From Chloroflexi bacterium bin125 (GTDB taxonomy: Bacteria; Chloroflexota; Dehalococcoidia; Bin125), in the NCBI GenBank assembly GCA_002239025.1, contig MPNM01000011.1, positions 40,023 to 104,022 of the forward strand: a DNA stretch of 64,000 bases. Direction: 5' to 3'. A program made the translations under genes and the position numbers. Within the stretch, counting starts at the first letter, position 1. Each line of letters begins with the position of its first letter. Below the pieces are notes generated by a model that had not been told where the DNA came from, searched no databases, and was given only the letters and a program-made list of their open reading frames with translations. This document shows positions 44,036-53,237 of this stretch, one piece after another.

Positions 44036-45517
44036 TCAGTCGCCGCCTCCGGCAGCGCCGCCGCCGCCGCCACTGCCAGGCGAGCCGGCTGCGGGCAGCT
44101 CCTCCATCGCCGAGACTTCCACGGCCACGCCTGGGGCGACGGTCGGGAACTCGGGGTAGGCGCCGATGCCGTGCTCTTGCACGTCGAGTCCGGCGAGCTC
44201 TTCGTTCTCCGGGACGCGGAGTCCGATGGTGTTCTTGATGATGAAGAACAGGATGCCGGCAGTCACGGTGACCCAGGCGAGGATGGCGAGGACGCCGATG
44301 AGCTGCTCGAGCAGGGCTCGGAAGCCGCCGCCCATGAACAGGCCGTGTCCGGGTGCTCCCCATGCCTCGGCTGCGCCGGCGGTGGCAAAGAGACCAACCG
44401 CGAGTGTGCCCCAGACACCGCAGGTGCCGTGGACGGAGATTGCGCCGACTGGGTCGTCGACCCTGACCTTGTCGAGGAACTCGACCGAGAGGACGACCAG
44501 TCCACCGCCGATGGAGCCGATGATTACTGCGGCCCAGGGCTCAACGAAGCCACAGCCTGCGGTGATCGAGACGAGTCCGGCGAGCGCGCCGTTGAGCGTG
44601 AGACCGAGGTCGGCCTTGCCGTAGCGGACCTTCGCGACGGCGACGGCGACGATTGCGCCTGCGCCGGCGGAGAGGGTGGTGTTGATGGCGATCCAGGCAG
44701 CCTCAGTCGCAAGTCCGCCGGAGAGTCCGAGGGTCGAACCGGGGTTGAATCCGTACCAGCCGAACCAGAGGATGAACATGCCCAGCGTCGCGAGGGTCAT
44801 GTTGTGGCCGGGGATGGCGCGGATTTCCGTGCCGACGTACTTGCCGATGCGCGGTCCGACGAGGATGGCGCCCATCAGTCCGGCCCATGCGCCAACGGAG
44901 TGGACGAGGGTGGAACCGGCGTAGTCCATGAAGCCACGGTCGCCGAGCCAGCCGCCGCCCCAGCCCCAGTGAATCACGATGGGGTAGATGATGCCGGTGA
45001 CGAACACCGTGTAGAAGAGGTAGGCGCTGAACTTGGTGCGTTCGGCCAGGGCGCCGGAGACGATGGTCGCGGCGGTCGCGGCGAATGCCCACTGGAAGAA
45101 GAAGACGGCTGCCTCAGAGACGCCGCCAGACGTGTCTGTCAGTCCGCCGAGCGCGGGGAAGAACGAGTCTCCGCCGATAAATCCGCCCGTCGAGCCGCCG
45201 AAGGCGAAGCCGAATCCGACCGCCCACCAGACGACCGCGCCGAGCGAGGCGTCAAGCACGTTCTTCATCAGGATGTTGGCAGTGTTCTTGACACGCACAA
45301 AACCGGCTTCGAGCAATCCGAAGCCAGCCTGCATGAAGAACACCAGGATGCCGGCGATGACGAACCAGATCGTATCGACGGCGAGGATGATGTCGGCGAG
45401 CGCCTCAGCGTTTTCCTCAACGGTCTGCCCATAGGCAATGCCAAATGTGGCCAACAGGCCAGTGAGGATACCGAGGAACAACCCCAGTCCTGGTTTGCGG
45501 ACGGCGCCTACCGACAT
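44036..45517 (-). CDS. amt: Ammonium transporter (Amt/Rh family)
   Basis: DTIWFVIAGILVFFMQAGFGLLEAGFVRVKNTANILMKNVLDASLGAVVWWAVGFGFAFG; DYAGSTLVHSVGAWAGLMGAILVGPRIG; Gly-rich C-terminal tail; start trimmed to MSVGAVRKPGLG. Confidence 0.95.
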   Translation of the reverse strand: MSVGAVRKPGLGLFLGILTGLLATFGIAYGQTVEENAEALADIILAVDTIWFVIAGILVFFMQAGFGLLEAGFVRVKNTANILMKNVLDASLGAVVWWAVGFGFAFGGSTGGFIGGDSFFPALGGLTDTSGGVSEAAVFFFQWAFAATAATIVSGALAERTKFSAYLFYTVFVTGIIYPIVIHWGWGGGWLGDRGFMDYAGSTLVHSVGAWAGLMGAILVGPRIGKYVGTEIRAIPGHNMTLATLGMFILWFGWYGFNPGSTLGLSGGLATEAAWIAINTTLSAGAGAIVAVAVAKVRYGKADLGLTLNGALAGLVSITAGCGFVEPWAAVIIGSIGGGLVVLSVEFLDKVRVDDPVGAISVHGTCGVWGTLAVGLFATAGAAEAWGAPGHGLFMGGGFRALLEQLIGVLAILAWVTVTAGILFFIIKNTIGLRVPENEELAGLDVQEHGIGAYPEFPTVAPGVAVEVSAMEELPAAGSPGSGGGGGAAGGGD

Positions 45518-45771
45518 AAATGTCCAAGCAGGCGAAGTCCTGACGTTACCGGCTAACGTGCGGGCTATTGTCACAGAAGCCTCCCTTCCCGAGTTCCGGT
45601 CTGAGGGCAAATTATGGAAGGTCGAGGCTGTGATGGTTTCGTCAGAGTTGCGCCCACATTTCAGTTCGGTTGCGCGTACATTTCGGCGATGTGTCGGATG
45701 TTTCGGACGTGTTTCGTCAGTGTGGCTTCCCCTTGTCCCCCTTCCTTTAGGACCGGCGAGATACTTGCTCA

Positions 45772-45885
45772 CCCTTGCAGAGATTGATGCGTGACCCTTC
45801 AACCGTCCCCGCCTCCGAGCGGGGGCCTGCTCGGAGGCGGGGACGGGAAATGGGGTTGTGTATCGGTCTCTCGCTGGGGAAGCGG
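45772..45885. repeat. Composite element with perfect 18-bp hairpin core
   Basis: CCGTCCCCGCCTCCGAGC (45803-45820), 8-nt loop, GCTCGGAGGCGGGGACGG (45829-45846); flanked by TTGCAGAGATTGATGCGTGACCC / GGGTTGTGTATCGGTCTCTCGC. Confidence 0.9.
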
Positions 45886-45995
45886 GACCCCCTCCGCCTT
45901 CGGCACCTCCCCCTGCAAGGGGGAGGAAAGGGAATCCTGTTCGGCTATTGCGGCGCAGGAAGACTGGTCAGGAAGGGTTCATCTTCTCTGCTACC

Positions 45996-46199
45996 CGGAG
46001 ACCGTTGGCCTACTCCCCTACTCTTCTTCTCCCCCCTTGCGGGGGAGATGCCGGAGGCAGAGGGGGGGCGCTGTTCGGGAGCCTTATCTGGTCATCATCC
46101 GTCGCCCCCCTCTGTCACTCCGTGACATCTCCCCCCGCAAGGGGGGGAGAGGGGATTCGGGAGTTATTCAAAGGTCTCCGTCAAGCGGGGACTGGGAGT
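45996..46199. repeat. Modular palindromic (MITE-like) repeat, copy R4
   Basis: Shared core; right end GGGATTCGGGAGTTATTCAAAGGTCTCCGTCAAGCGGGGACTGGGA nearly identical to R3. Confidence 0.85.
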
Positions 46200-46252
46200 T
46201 GGGGTATGCGAGGGCATCCTTCTCGAAGTCTTGAAACCGCTAGCATTTGGCA

Positions 46253-46672
46253 ATGGGACCACGACTGATTCGGGCTCTGACCCGGTTTCAACAACCAATC
46301 TTTACGTTGATGCGCGGGCGGCTGCAGGGGCCTCCGACGCTTCGGCTCTGGACGGTGGGGCGGAAGTCGGGGCGAGAGCGATCGGTGTTGCTGCTGTATC
46401 TGGATGATGGGTCTCGAGTGATCGTGGTGGCTTCCTACGGCGGACACTCTGAGGATCCCGAGTGGTGGAAGAATCTCAAGGCGGAGGCGAACTGCCGGAT
46501 CTGGTCGGCGGCGCGAGGATCGGAGTCGATGGTGGCGTCGGAGTTGGAGGGTGAGGAGCGCGAAGCGGTCTGGGAACGGTTGCTCGGGATGTACTCGAAC
46601 TATGCCGACTACCAGAAGAAAACGTCGCGCCGGATACCACTAGTCGCGCTGTCGCCGGCATCGTCGGACTGA
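46253..46672 (+). CDS. Deazaflavin (F420)-dependent nitroreductase-family protein (Ddn/DUF385-like)
   Basis: LRLWTVGRKSGRERSVLLLYLDDGSRVIVVASYGGHSEDPEWWKNLKAEANCRI. Confidence 0.85.
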   Translation: MGPRLIRALTRFQQPIFTLMRGRLQGPPTLRLWTVGRKSGRERSVLLLYLDDGSRVIVVASYGGHSEDPEWWKNLKAEANCRIWSAARGSESMVASELEGEEREAVWERLLGMYSNYADYQKKTSRRIPLVALSPASSD

Positions 46673-46746
46673 AACGACTGTGCGGCTGGTAGGCTGAATT
46701 CAACTGTTGAAGTGAATCGCGCGAGCTGCGTATCGCTCGCATAGCT

Positions 46747-48312
46747 GTGGTGGAACGTTTGAGTATTCTTCGGCGCCTGTTTGCAAAACCCTCCTCTGAC
46801 TCCTCTCCAAGTCCTGCTCCCAGCCCTCCATCGCCTCCGCCGGCCCCTCCGTCACCTCCCTCGCGGTCCAACGCCGAGAACGGTGCTGCGCCGTCGGAGC
46901 CGCGGCCACGTCGGCGACGGCGCAAGCGCAAGCCTCGTCCGGTCACTGCCGATCGGCAGCCTTCGACCCGAGCGTCAGGTGGTGCAGCGGATCCGCCTCG
47001 CCAGGCTCGCCAGGATGGCTCGGACGCTCCGAAGCCTCGGCGACGCAACCGGCGACGTTCTCGCGATGGAGGTGGCAGGTCTGCGGGCCCGCCGAGTGGT
47101 GCACAGACCGCGACGCAGAAAGCGTTGCTCTCCGGCGGCTACCATCTGCCACCGCTTGACGAGTTAGACGCGATTTCGCCCGAGAGTTGGCCAGCGTCAT
47201 TTGCCGCTCTGGGCCTGTCCGAGCGGATGCTCTCGGCACTGACGGCACTGAAGTTTGAGGCACCGACACCAATCCAGGAGCAGTCAGTTCCGTTGCTGAT
47301 GAATGGACACGATGTCGTCGGCCAGGCGCAGACTGGCACCGGCAAAACGGTGGCCTTTGGACTGCCTGCGGTTGAGTGCTGCGACCCCGATCTGGGTGAG
47401 TGCCAGTCGATCGTGCTGACGCCAACTCGCGAACTGGCGCAGCAGGTCGGCTCGGTGTTGGACTACTTTGCTCGGGCAGCCGGCCTGGAGGCGACAGTGC
47501 TCATGGGCGGTCGCCGGTTGACAGATGACTTTGCCAACCTGGAGCGCCGACCGCAGATTGTCGTCGGCACGCCGGGCCGGGTGATTGATCACCTGGAACG
47601 GCGCACCCTGCGTCTCGGCAATGTGCGGATGGCCGTGCTCGACGAGGCCGACCGGATGCTCGACATTGGCTTCTATCCCGACATGCGACGAATCCTGCGT
47701 CGTTGTCCCGACGATCGGCAGACAGCGCTGTTCTCGGCCACGATCCCCACGCCGATCAAGTCGCTGATTCACCAGTTCATGCACGAACCTGAGCATGTGC
47801 ACATTGCGCCCGAAGTCGCGACGGCGGAGGGGATCAAGCAGCGCTACTTCGAGGTCGCCGATCGCGACAAGATCCGTGCGGTGGAAGAGTTGCTGCCCGA
47901 GCTGACTGGTCGCACGCTGGTCTTCTGCAACATGAAGGTGACGGTCGACCGGCTGGTCAAGCGTCTGCTGGGTCGCGGGCTCAACGCCGACGCGATTCAC
48001 GGCGACCGCGATCAACGCAAACGCGACCGTGTGATGGGCCAGTTCCGCTCCGGCGAACTGCAGTTCCTGGTCGCCACTGATGTCGCAGCGCGCGGACTCG
48101 ACATTCCCGATGTGCAGCACGTGGTCAACTTTGATCTGCCGCAGACTGCTGAGGACTACGTGCATCGAGTCGGCCGGACAGGTCGAGCGGGGGCCGAGGG
48201 GTTAGCGATTTCGTTTGTCGGTGAGTGGGACTTCGATCAGCTGGAGAAGATTCTGAAGCTGGTCGGGGATGATCTGCAGCGGAGTGAGTTGGGGTTGTAC
48301 GCGTCGGAGTAG
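46747..48312 (+). CDS. DEAD-box ATP-dependent RNA helicase
   Basis: APTPIQEQSVPLLMNGHDVVGQAQTGTGKTVAFGLPAVE; VLDEADRMLDIGF; SATI; FLVATDVAARGLDIPDVQHVVNFDLP; HRVGRTGRAG; Pro/Ser- and Arg-rich N-terminal extension. Confidence 0.97.
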   Translation: MVERLSILRRLFAKPSSDSSPSPAPSPPSPPPAPPSPPSRSNAENGAAPSEPRPRRRRRKRKPRPVTADRQPSTRASGGAADPPRQARQDGSDAPKPRRRNRRRSRDGGGRSAGPPSGAQTATQKALLSGGYHLPPLDELDAISPESWPASFAALGLSERMLSALTALKFEAPTPIQEQSVPLLMNGHDVVGQAQTGTGKTVAFGLPAVECCDPDLGECQSIVLTPTRELAQQVGSVLDYFARAAGLEATVLMGGRRLTDDFANLERRPQIVVGTPGRVIDHLERRTLRLGNVRMAVLDEADRMLDIGFYPDMRRILRRCPDDRQTALFSATIPTPIKSLIHQFMHEPEHVHIAPEVATAEGIKQRYFEVADRDKIRAVEELLPELTGRTLVFCNMKVTVDRLVKRLLGRGLNADAIHGDRDQRKRDRVMGQFRSGELQFLVATDVAARGLDIPDVQHVVNFDLPQTAEDYVHRVGRTGRAGAEGLAISFVGEWDFDQLEKILKLVGDDLQRSELGLYASE

Positions 48313-48327
48313 GGCATATTGTGCCGA

Positions 48328-48492
48328 TTCCCCGTCCCCGCCTTACGCGGTGCCTTTGAGATTCTCCCCTTCTCCCCCCTTGCGGGGGAGATGCCGAAGG
48401 CAGAGGGGGGGTCCGCTGTTCGGGAGCTCTATCTGGTCATCATCCGCCGACCCCTCTGTCACTCCGTGACATCTCCCCCAAAGGGGGAGGAC
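48328..48492. repeat. Modular palindromic repeat, copy R5 (right end truncated)
   Basis: CCCCGCCTTACGCGGTGCCTTTGAGATTCTCCCC + shared core with CTCTATCTGGTCATCATCCGCCGA centre. Confidence 0.8.
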
Positions 48493-48522
48493 TTCTTTTG
48501 GCGTTTGGCCCTGCCCGTTGGA

Positions 48523-49326
48523 CTAGTGGATGAACCAACCCGAGTTCTGCCACATCCGGCGCGCTTCTCCATGAATGTTGGGACTGGCGGCGATTAGGCC
48601 TTTGACTGACGGCTTGGCTTGATTGAATTGGAGTGGGTCGCCGTCGATGTCTGTGACGGTGGCTCCGGAGGCGGCGAGCAAGGCAGCTCCGGCGGCGATG
48701 TCCCATTCGCTTCGGCGTCCCGCGGTGAAGACGAGACAGCCCTTGCCCGTGGCGAGTAGCGCCATTCGATAGGCGATGGATCCAACCGGCATGACCTTGG
48801 TGCCGTCGGGGACTGGCGGGAGGTCACCGTATTGCCACTCGCCGCGGCCGACGAGCATGTAGCTGTCGGTCAGGGTTTGAACCGCTTCCAGTTCGAACCG
48901 CTCGTCCTGGGACTCTGTGGTGGCGCTGTACATCTCGTCGGCTGCCGGGTTGTAGATCGTGCCGAGGACGGCCTCCCCGTTGAAGGCGAGAGCAATCGAG
49001 ACTGAGTACTCAGGCACGCCCTGGAGAAACTCACGTGTGCCGTCGAGCGGGTCAACGATCCAGACGCGACGTTTGGTCAAACGTTGGTGGTCATCGTCGC
49101 CCTCTTCGGAGAGCCAGCCGTCGTCGGGGAAGGCTCCCAGCAGGGTTTCGCGGAGGGCGGCGTCAACCTCTACGTCAGCTTCGGAGACTACTTCGTAGCT
49201 GAAGCCCTGGCTGCGTCCGCTTTCTTTCCAGCCGTAACGCGCGCCAGATTTCTGGAATCGCTGGAGGATGTCGCCAGCTCGGTGGGCGGCTTCCTCGGCT
49301 GCTTCAAGTTCGGCCTCGTAGGCCAC
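48523..49326 (-). CDS. Inositol monophosphatase / 3'(2'),5'-bisphosphate nucleotidase family protein
   Basis: VWIVDPLDGTREFLQGVPEYSVSIALAFNGEAVLGTIYNPAADE; EWDIAAGAALLAASGATVTDIDGDP; GTG start at 49326 (upstream ORF part is repeat sequence). Confidence 0.9.
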   Translation of the reverse strand: MAYEAELEAAEEAAHRAGDILQRFQKSGARYGWKESGRSQGFSYEVVSEADVEVDAALRETLLGAFPDDGWLSEEGDDDHQRLTKRRVWIVDPLDGTREFLQGVPEYSVSIALAFNGEAVLGTIYNPAADEMYSATTESQDERFELEAVQTLTDSYMLVGRGEWQYGDLPPVPDGTKVMPVGSIAYRMALLATGKGCLVFTAGRRSEWDIAAGAALLAASGATVTDIDGDPLQFNQAKPSVKGLIAASPNIHGEARRMWQNSGWFIH

Positions 49327-49328
49327 GG

Positions 49329-49378
49329 GCGGCCCCCTCTGTCGCTTCGCGACATCTCCCCCATTGGGGGAGATCTTG
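49329..49378. repeat. Half-module of the palindromic repeat filling an intercistronic gap
   Basis: GGCCCCCTCTGTCGCTTCGCGACATCTCCCCCATTGGGGGAGATC. Confidence 0.8.
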
Positions 49379-49381
49379 GGA

Positions 49382-50350
49382 CTAGAACCCGGCTTGTTTG
49401 TCGACTTCTCCGACGAGTTCTCGGCTGCCTCGGTAGCGGCGGAGATTTTCGCAGAAGCGCTCGACGTTTCGTCCGGCACGGAGCTGGGATGCGCCGGCGG
49501 TATGTGGGGTCATGACGATGTTGTCGATGTCGAAGACGCGGTGGTCCGGCGGGAGTGGTTCGCCTTCGACGACGTCGAGTGCGGCTCCACGCAGGTGGCC
49601 CGATTCCACTGCTTCGATCAGAGCTTCCAGTTCGATGATCTCTCCGCGCGTGACATTGACCAGGACCGAGCCGGGTTTCATCTTGGCGATAGTCTCGCGG
49701 TTGAACAGATGGTGCGTCTCGGCGGTCAGGGGTGTGCAGACGGCGACGACGTCGGATTTCGCCAACAGGGTGTCGAGCTGGCTCATATGACCGACGACCG
49801 GAGCGATCGGCGTGCCGCGGACGGCGAGTGCGTCGACGGCGCGCAGGCTCATGCCGAACCCGTTGGCACGCTCGGAGATGGCTCGGCCGGTGCCGCCGAA
49901 TCCGACGATGCCCATGGTCAGGCCGGAGAGTTCGAAGGCGGCGCGGCGCATCGGGACGCGACCGCCCCAGGCCTCACCCTTGAGTTGCATGGCCGGCTTC
50001 AGCGAACGGGCCAGTGCGAGCAGAAGTGCGAAGGCGTGGTCGGCCAGGTGTGGTCCGACGAGGCCTTTTTCGCCGGTTAGCGGAATATCGGCGTTCTTGA
50101 ATTCGTCGAACAGGTAGCCGTCGACACCAGATGCGGTGGCGTGGACCCACTTGAGTTCCTTGGCCTCGGCGAAGAGTTCGGGGGTGAGGTAGCCGAGTAG
50201 GACTTCGGCGTCGGCGATCATCTCCATGGCGTCTTCGCGGTTGTTGGCAACGACGACATCGGCCTCGGGCCCGGCGGCGGCTCGGATCGCCTCGAGTTGG
50301 GCGTCGGAGACTTCAGGCAGTGTGAGTCCGGGCATCACGAGTACGCGCAT
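49382..50350 (-). CDS. D-2-hydroxyacid dehydrogenase (NAD-binding)
   Basis: GLTMGIVGFGGTGRAISERANGFGM; CTPLTAETHHLFNRETIAKMKPGSVLVNVTRGEIIELEALIEAVESGHLRGAALDVVEGEPLP. Confidence 0.93.
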   Translation of the reverse strand: MRVLVMPGLTLPEVSDAQLEAIRAAAGPEADVVVANNREDAMEMIADAEVLLGYLTPELFAEAKELKWVHATASGVDGYLFDEFKNADIPLTGEKGLVGPHLADHAFALLLALARSLKPAMQLKGEAWGGRVPMRRAAFELSGLTMGIVGFGGTGRAISERANGFGMSLRAVDALAVRGTPIAPVVGHMSQLDTLLAKSDVVAVCTPLTAETHHLFNRETIAKMKPGSVLVNVTRGEIIELEALIEAVESGHLRGAALDVVEGEPLPPDHRVFDIDNIVMTPHTAGASQLRAGRNVERFCENLRRYRGSRELVGEVDKQAGF

Positions 50351-50482
50351 GGTTCGTAGGCTCCTGAGATTCTTAGAGGCGCGACCGGTGGGCGCCAGCG
50401 GTCAGAGTACCACCGGTAGTGCAGGCCGAAACCGCGCGTAGAATGGCGCTGAAGTCCAACCGCAACGAAGCGAGGTGTAGGA

Positions 50483-51415
50483 ATGGCAGACGTGCAGTTT
50501 GGAGCCCAGGTTTCGGCGTATCTGACCTCCTGGGATGAGATTCGCGAAGTGGCGCAGACGATGGACGCGGGGCGCTACGACTCGATCTGGTTCGCCGATC
50601 ACTTTGTCCCACCAAATCGGGGGAAAGAGGTTGAGGGTCGTGAGGCATTCGAGGCGTTCTCCTTGGCGGCGGCCGTCGGGGCGTGTACGGAGACCCTGCG
50701 GATTGGGCACCTGGTGCTGGGCAACACGTACCGCAATCCGGGCCTGGTGGCGAAGATCGCGGGATCGGTCGATCACATCTCGCACGGGCGCTTCACGCTG
50801 GGCATCGGGGCGTCGTGGTTCCTGCGTGAGCATCAGGCATACGGCTGGGACTTTCCTAGCATGAAGGAGCGTCAGGATCGGTTTGAGGAAGCATGCAAGA
50901 TGCTGCGCAGCATCATTCATAGCGATGGTGGCAGAGTCACATTCGACGGTCAGTACTATTCACTTGACGACGCGCCGTTGTCGCCGGGCAGCTACGATCA
51001 TCCGATTCCGATTCTGGTCGGTGGGACGGGTCCGAAGCGGACGTTAAGAACGCTGGCCATGTACGGCGACATCATGAATCTGGATGGCTGGGCTGGTCGT
51101 GGGATGTCGGTGGAACTACTAAAGGAGAAGGTTGACATTCTCCATGCGCACTGTGAAGACATCGGACGTGATCCGTCGGAGATTAAGATTACGGCGTTGA
51201 TGCCGTGCCTCTTAACTGATGATGAGACGGAAGCGAAGGCGTGGGAGGATCGTATTGGTCCTGGTACGTTGAATGGTACGGCTGACCAGATTGCAGAGCG
51301 GATTGGCGAGTTCCTTGAGTATGGGATCGACGAGATCATGTTTGGTCGTCGTGGAGACAACGATCCCGAGTATTTCCAGCGTCTGGACGACGCGGTGATC
51401 TCGCAGTTCCGGTAG
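50483..51415 (+). CDS. LLM-class F420-dependent (luciferase-like) oxidoreductase
   Basis: YDSIWFADHFVPPN; VDHISHGRFTLGIGASWFLREHQAYGWDFPSMKERQDRFEEACKMLRS. Confidence 0.93.
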   Translation: MADVQFGAQVSAYLTSWDEIREVAQTMDAGRYDSIWFADHFVPPNRGKEVEGREAFEAFSLAAAVGACTETLRIGHLVLGNTYRNPGLVAKIAGSVDHISHGRFTLGIGASWFLREHQAYGWDFPSMKERQDRFEEACKMLRSIIHSDGGRVTFDGQYYSLDDAPLSPGSYDHPIPILVGGTGPKRTLRTLAMYGDIMNLDGWAGRGMSVELLKEKVDILHAHCEDIGRDPSEIKITALMPCLLTDDETEAKAWEDRIGPGTLNGTADQIAERIGEFLEYGIDEIMFGRRGDNDPEYFQRLDDAVISQFR

Positions 51416-51444
51416 ACTGGGAGGAACTGGAAGGGTGGCGAGCA

Positions 51445-51732
51445 ATGGACGCGAAGGAAGCCGTGTCGGTGGCCAAGCTGTTTGTCGGCGAACTGTTCGC
51501 AGACGAGGACATCACGGATGTCTTGCTCGAGGAGATCATCTTTGATGAATTGCCGGAAGAATGGCGAATCACAATCGGTTTCGACCGACCAACGCCAGGA
51601 GCCCGATCAGAACATCCCGTGCTTGGCGTCTTGACACCACCGAAGGGGCGCGTCTACAAGGTGGTAACAATTCTTGATGAGAGCAGGCAAGTGCGTTCCG
51701 TGACGGATCGAGCGCTTCCCGAGTTGGCTTAG
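51445..51732 (+). CDS. Small hypothetical protein (95 aa), possible antitoxin/partner of the PIN-like gene
   Basis: MDAKEAVSVAKLFVGELFADEDITDVLLEEIIFDELPEEWRITIGFDRP...YKVVTILDESRQVRSVTDRALPEL; 4 nt before 51737. Confidence 0.65.
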   Translation: MDAKEAVSVAKLFVGELFADEDITDVLLEEIIFDELPEEWRITIGFDRPTPGARSEHPVLGVLTPPKGRVYKVVTILDESRQVRSVTDRALPELA

Positions 51733-51736
51733 CACG

Positions 51737-52201
51737 GTGGTTCAAGATGTAACGTTCGATACGAATCTGTTGATGCTGCTAATCGTTGGTAGTGTCGGTC
51801 GCGAGCAGATTGCGACTCACCGTCGGCTGAAGTCCTTCAGTAGTGTTGACTATGATCGTTTACTCGTGTTGCTAGAGGGCGTGCAATCGATATGGGTCAC
51901 GCCAAATGTTCTGACTGAGACTTCTAATCTGCTGCGGATCGATGGCAGCGACCAGTCACGGCCGTATGCCGTAGCGTTACACAATCTGATTGGCCGCGGC
52001 CTTGAAGTGTATGTGCCAAGCGACGTGGCTGCTGCTCGGAGTGAGTATCAGTATCTTGGTCTGACGGATGCAAGCTTGCTGGAGGTGGCGACTCCGAGTC
52101 GTCCGCTGCTCACTGTTGATCGGCGTCTGTTCGCAGCAGGAGCCGCAATCGACCCGTCGATCGTGGTCAATGTGGTTTCCTTGTTCGAGGATCGTCAATA
52201 G
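51737..52201 (+). CDS. PIN-domain-like protein
   Basis: VTFDTNLLMLLIVG...WVTPNVLTETSNLL...YLGLTDASLLEVATPSRPLLTVDRRLFAA: DTN / E / TDA / TVD acidic pattern. Confidence 0.7.
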   Translation: MVQDVTFDTNLLMLLIVGSVGREQIATHRRLKSFSSVDYDRLLVLLEGVQSIWVTPNVLTETSNLLRIDGSDQSRPYAVALHNLIGRGLEVYVPSDVAAARSEYQYLGLTDASLLEVATPSRPLLTVDRRLFAAGAAIDPSIVVNVVSLFEDRQ

Positions 52202-52231
52202 CGAGGCAATGCAACGAAACAGGAGTGAGTA

Positions 52232-53233
52232 ATGCGATTTCGACGAATGGGACGGACTGGGCTTCGGGTTTCGGAGATTTGTCTGGGGACGATGACGTTT
52301 GGTTTCCAGACGGAGTCTGAAGTGGCCTTTCGGATCATGGACGAGGCGTTTGACGGTGGTGTCAACTTCATCGACACGGCCAACGTCTACCCGCTGGGCA
52401 CGAACGAGGCCGGCGCGACCGAGTCCATCGTCGGACGTTGGCTGGCCGGCAGGCCGCGCGACCAGGTCGTGCTGGCGACCAAGTGCTCGGCCCCGATGGG
52501 TCCGTCGCCCAACCAGCGCGGCACCTCGCGGCAGCACATTCTCTCGGCCGTCGACGAGTCGCTGCGGCGTCTGGGCACCGATTACATCGACCTTTACCAG
52601 CTGCACGGGCCGGACCCGAACACGCCCATTGAGGAAACGATGCGCGCGCTGGATGATCTGGTGCGCTGGGGCAAGGTGCGCTACGTGGGCGCATCCAACT
52701 ATCGGGCCTGGCAGTTGGCGCTGGCCCTGGGTGCGTCGGACCAGGCCGGAATTGCGCGATTTGATTGCGATCAGCCGCGCTACAACATCCTCTGGCGAGA
52801 CATCGAGTCCGACCTACTCCCGCTCTGTCGCGACCAGGGTGTCGGGATCATCGCTTACAACCCGCTGGCCGGCGGGTTCCTGACGGGCAAGTACCGCAAC
52901 ACAGAGGATTTGCAGGACGACACCCGCTTCACGCTGGGCAACGCGGGTCCTCGATACCGGGCGCGCTACTGGGACGAGATCCAGTTTGAGCAGGTCGCCC
53001 GATTGCAGCGCTATTTCGCCGAGCGCGAGATGAGCATCACCCATGCGGCGATTGCATGGGTCCTCGCCCAGGACGGGATCACGTCGGCGATCGTCGGTGC
53101 CTCGCGGCCGGAGCAGATTGTGGATTCGCTGGGTTACTCGGAGATCGAGTTGACGCAAGAGGATTTGGAGTTCTGTGATCAGGCGTGGTACGAGATTCCC
53201 CGCCCGACGGATCCCGAAGTGGCGCAGAGGTAA
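52232..53233 (+). CDS. Aldo/keto reductase
   Basis: MRFRRMGRTGLRVSEICLGTMTFGFQTE...FIDTANVYPLGTNEAGATESIVGRWL; YIDLYQLHGPDPNTPIEETMRALDDLVRWGKVRYVGASNY. Confidence 0.96.
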   Translation: MRFRRMGRTGLRVSEICLGTMTFGFQTESEVAFRIMDEAFDGGVNFIDTANVYPLGTNEAGATESIVGRWLAGRPRDQVVLATKCSAPMGPSPNQRGTSRQHILSAVDESLRRLGTDYIDLYQLHGPDPNTPIEETMRALDDLVRWGKVRYVGASNYRAWQLALALGASDQAGIARFDCDQPRYNILWRDIESDLLPLCRDQGVGIIAYNPLAGGFLTGKYRNTEDLQDDTRFTLGNAGPRYRARYWDEIQFEQVARLQRYFAEREMSITHAAIAWVLAQDGITSAIVGASRPEQIVDSLGYSEIELTQEDLEFCDQAWYEIPRPTDPEVAQR

Positions 53234-53237
53234 TTCG

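Noticed and set aside
43400-45556. 718-aa plus-strand ORF opposite glnB-type and amt genes
   Set aside because: Antisense open frame of high-GC coding DNA; low-complexity D/G/E/R-rich translation, while the opposite strand encodes clear Amt and P-II proteins.
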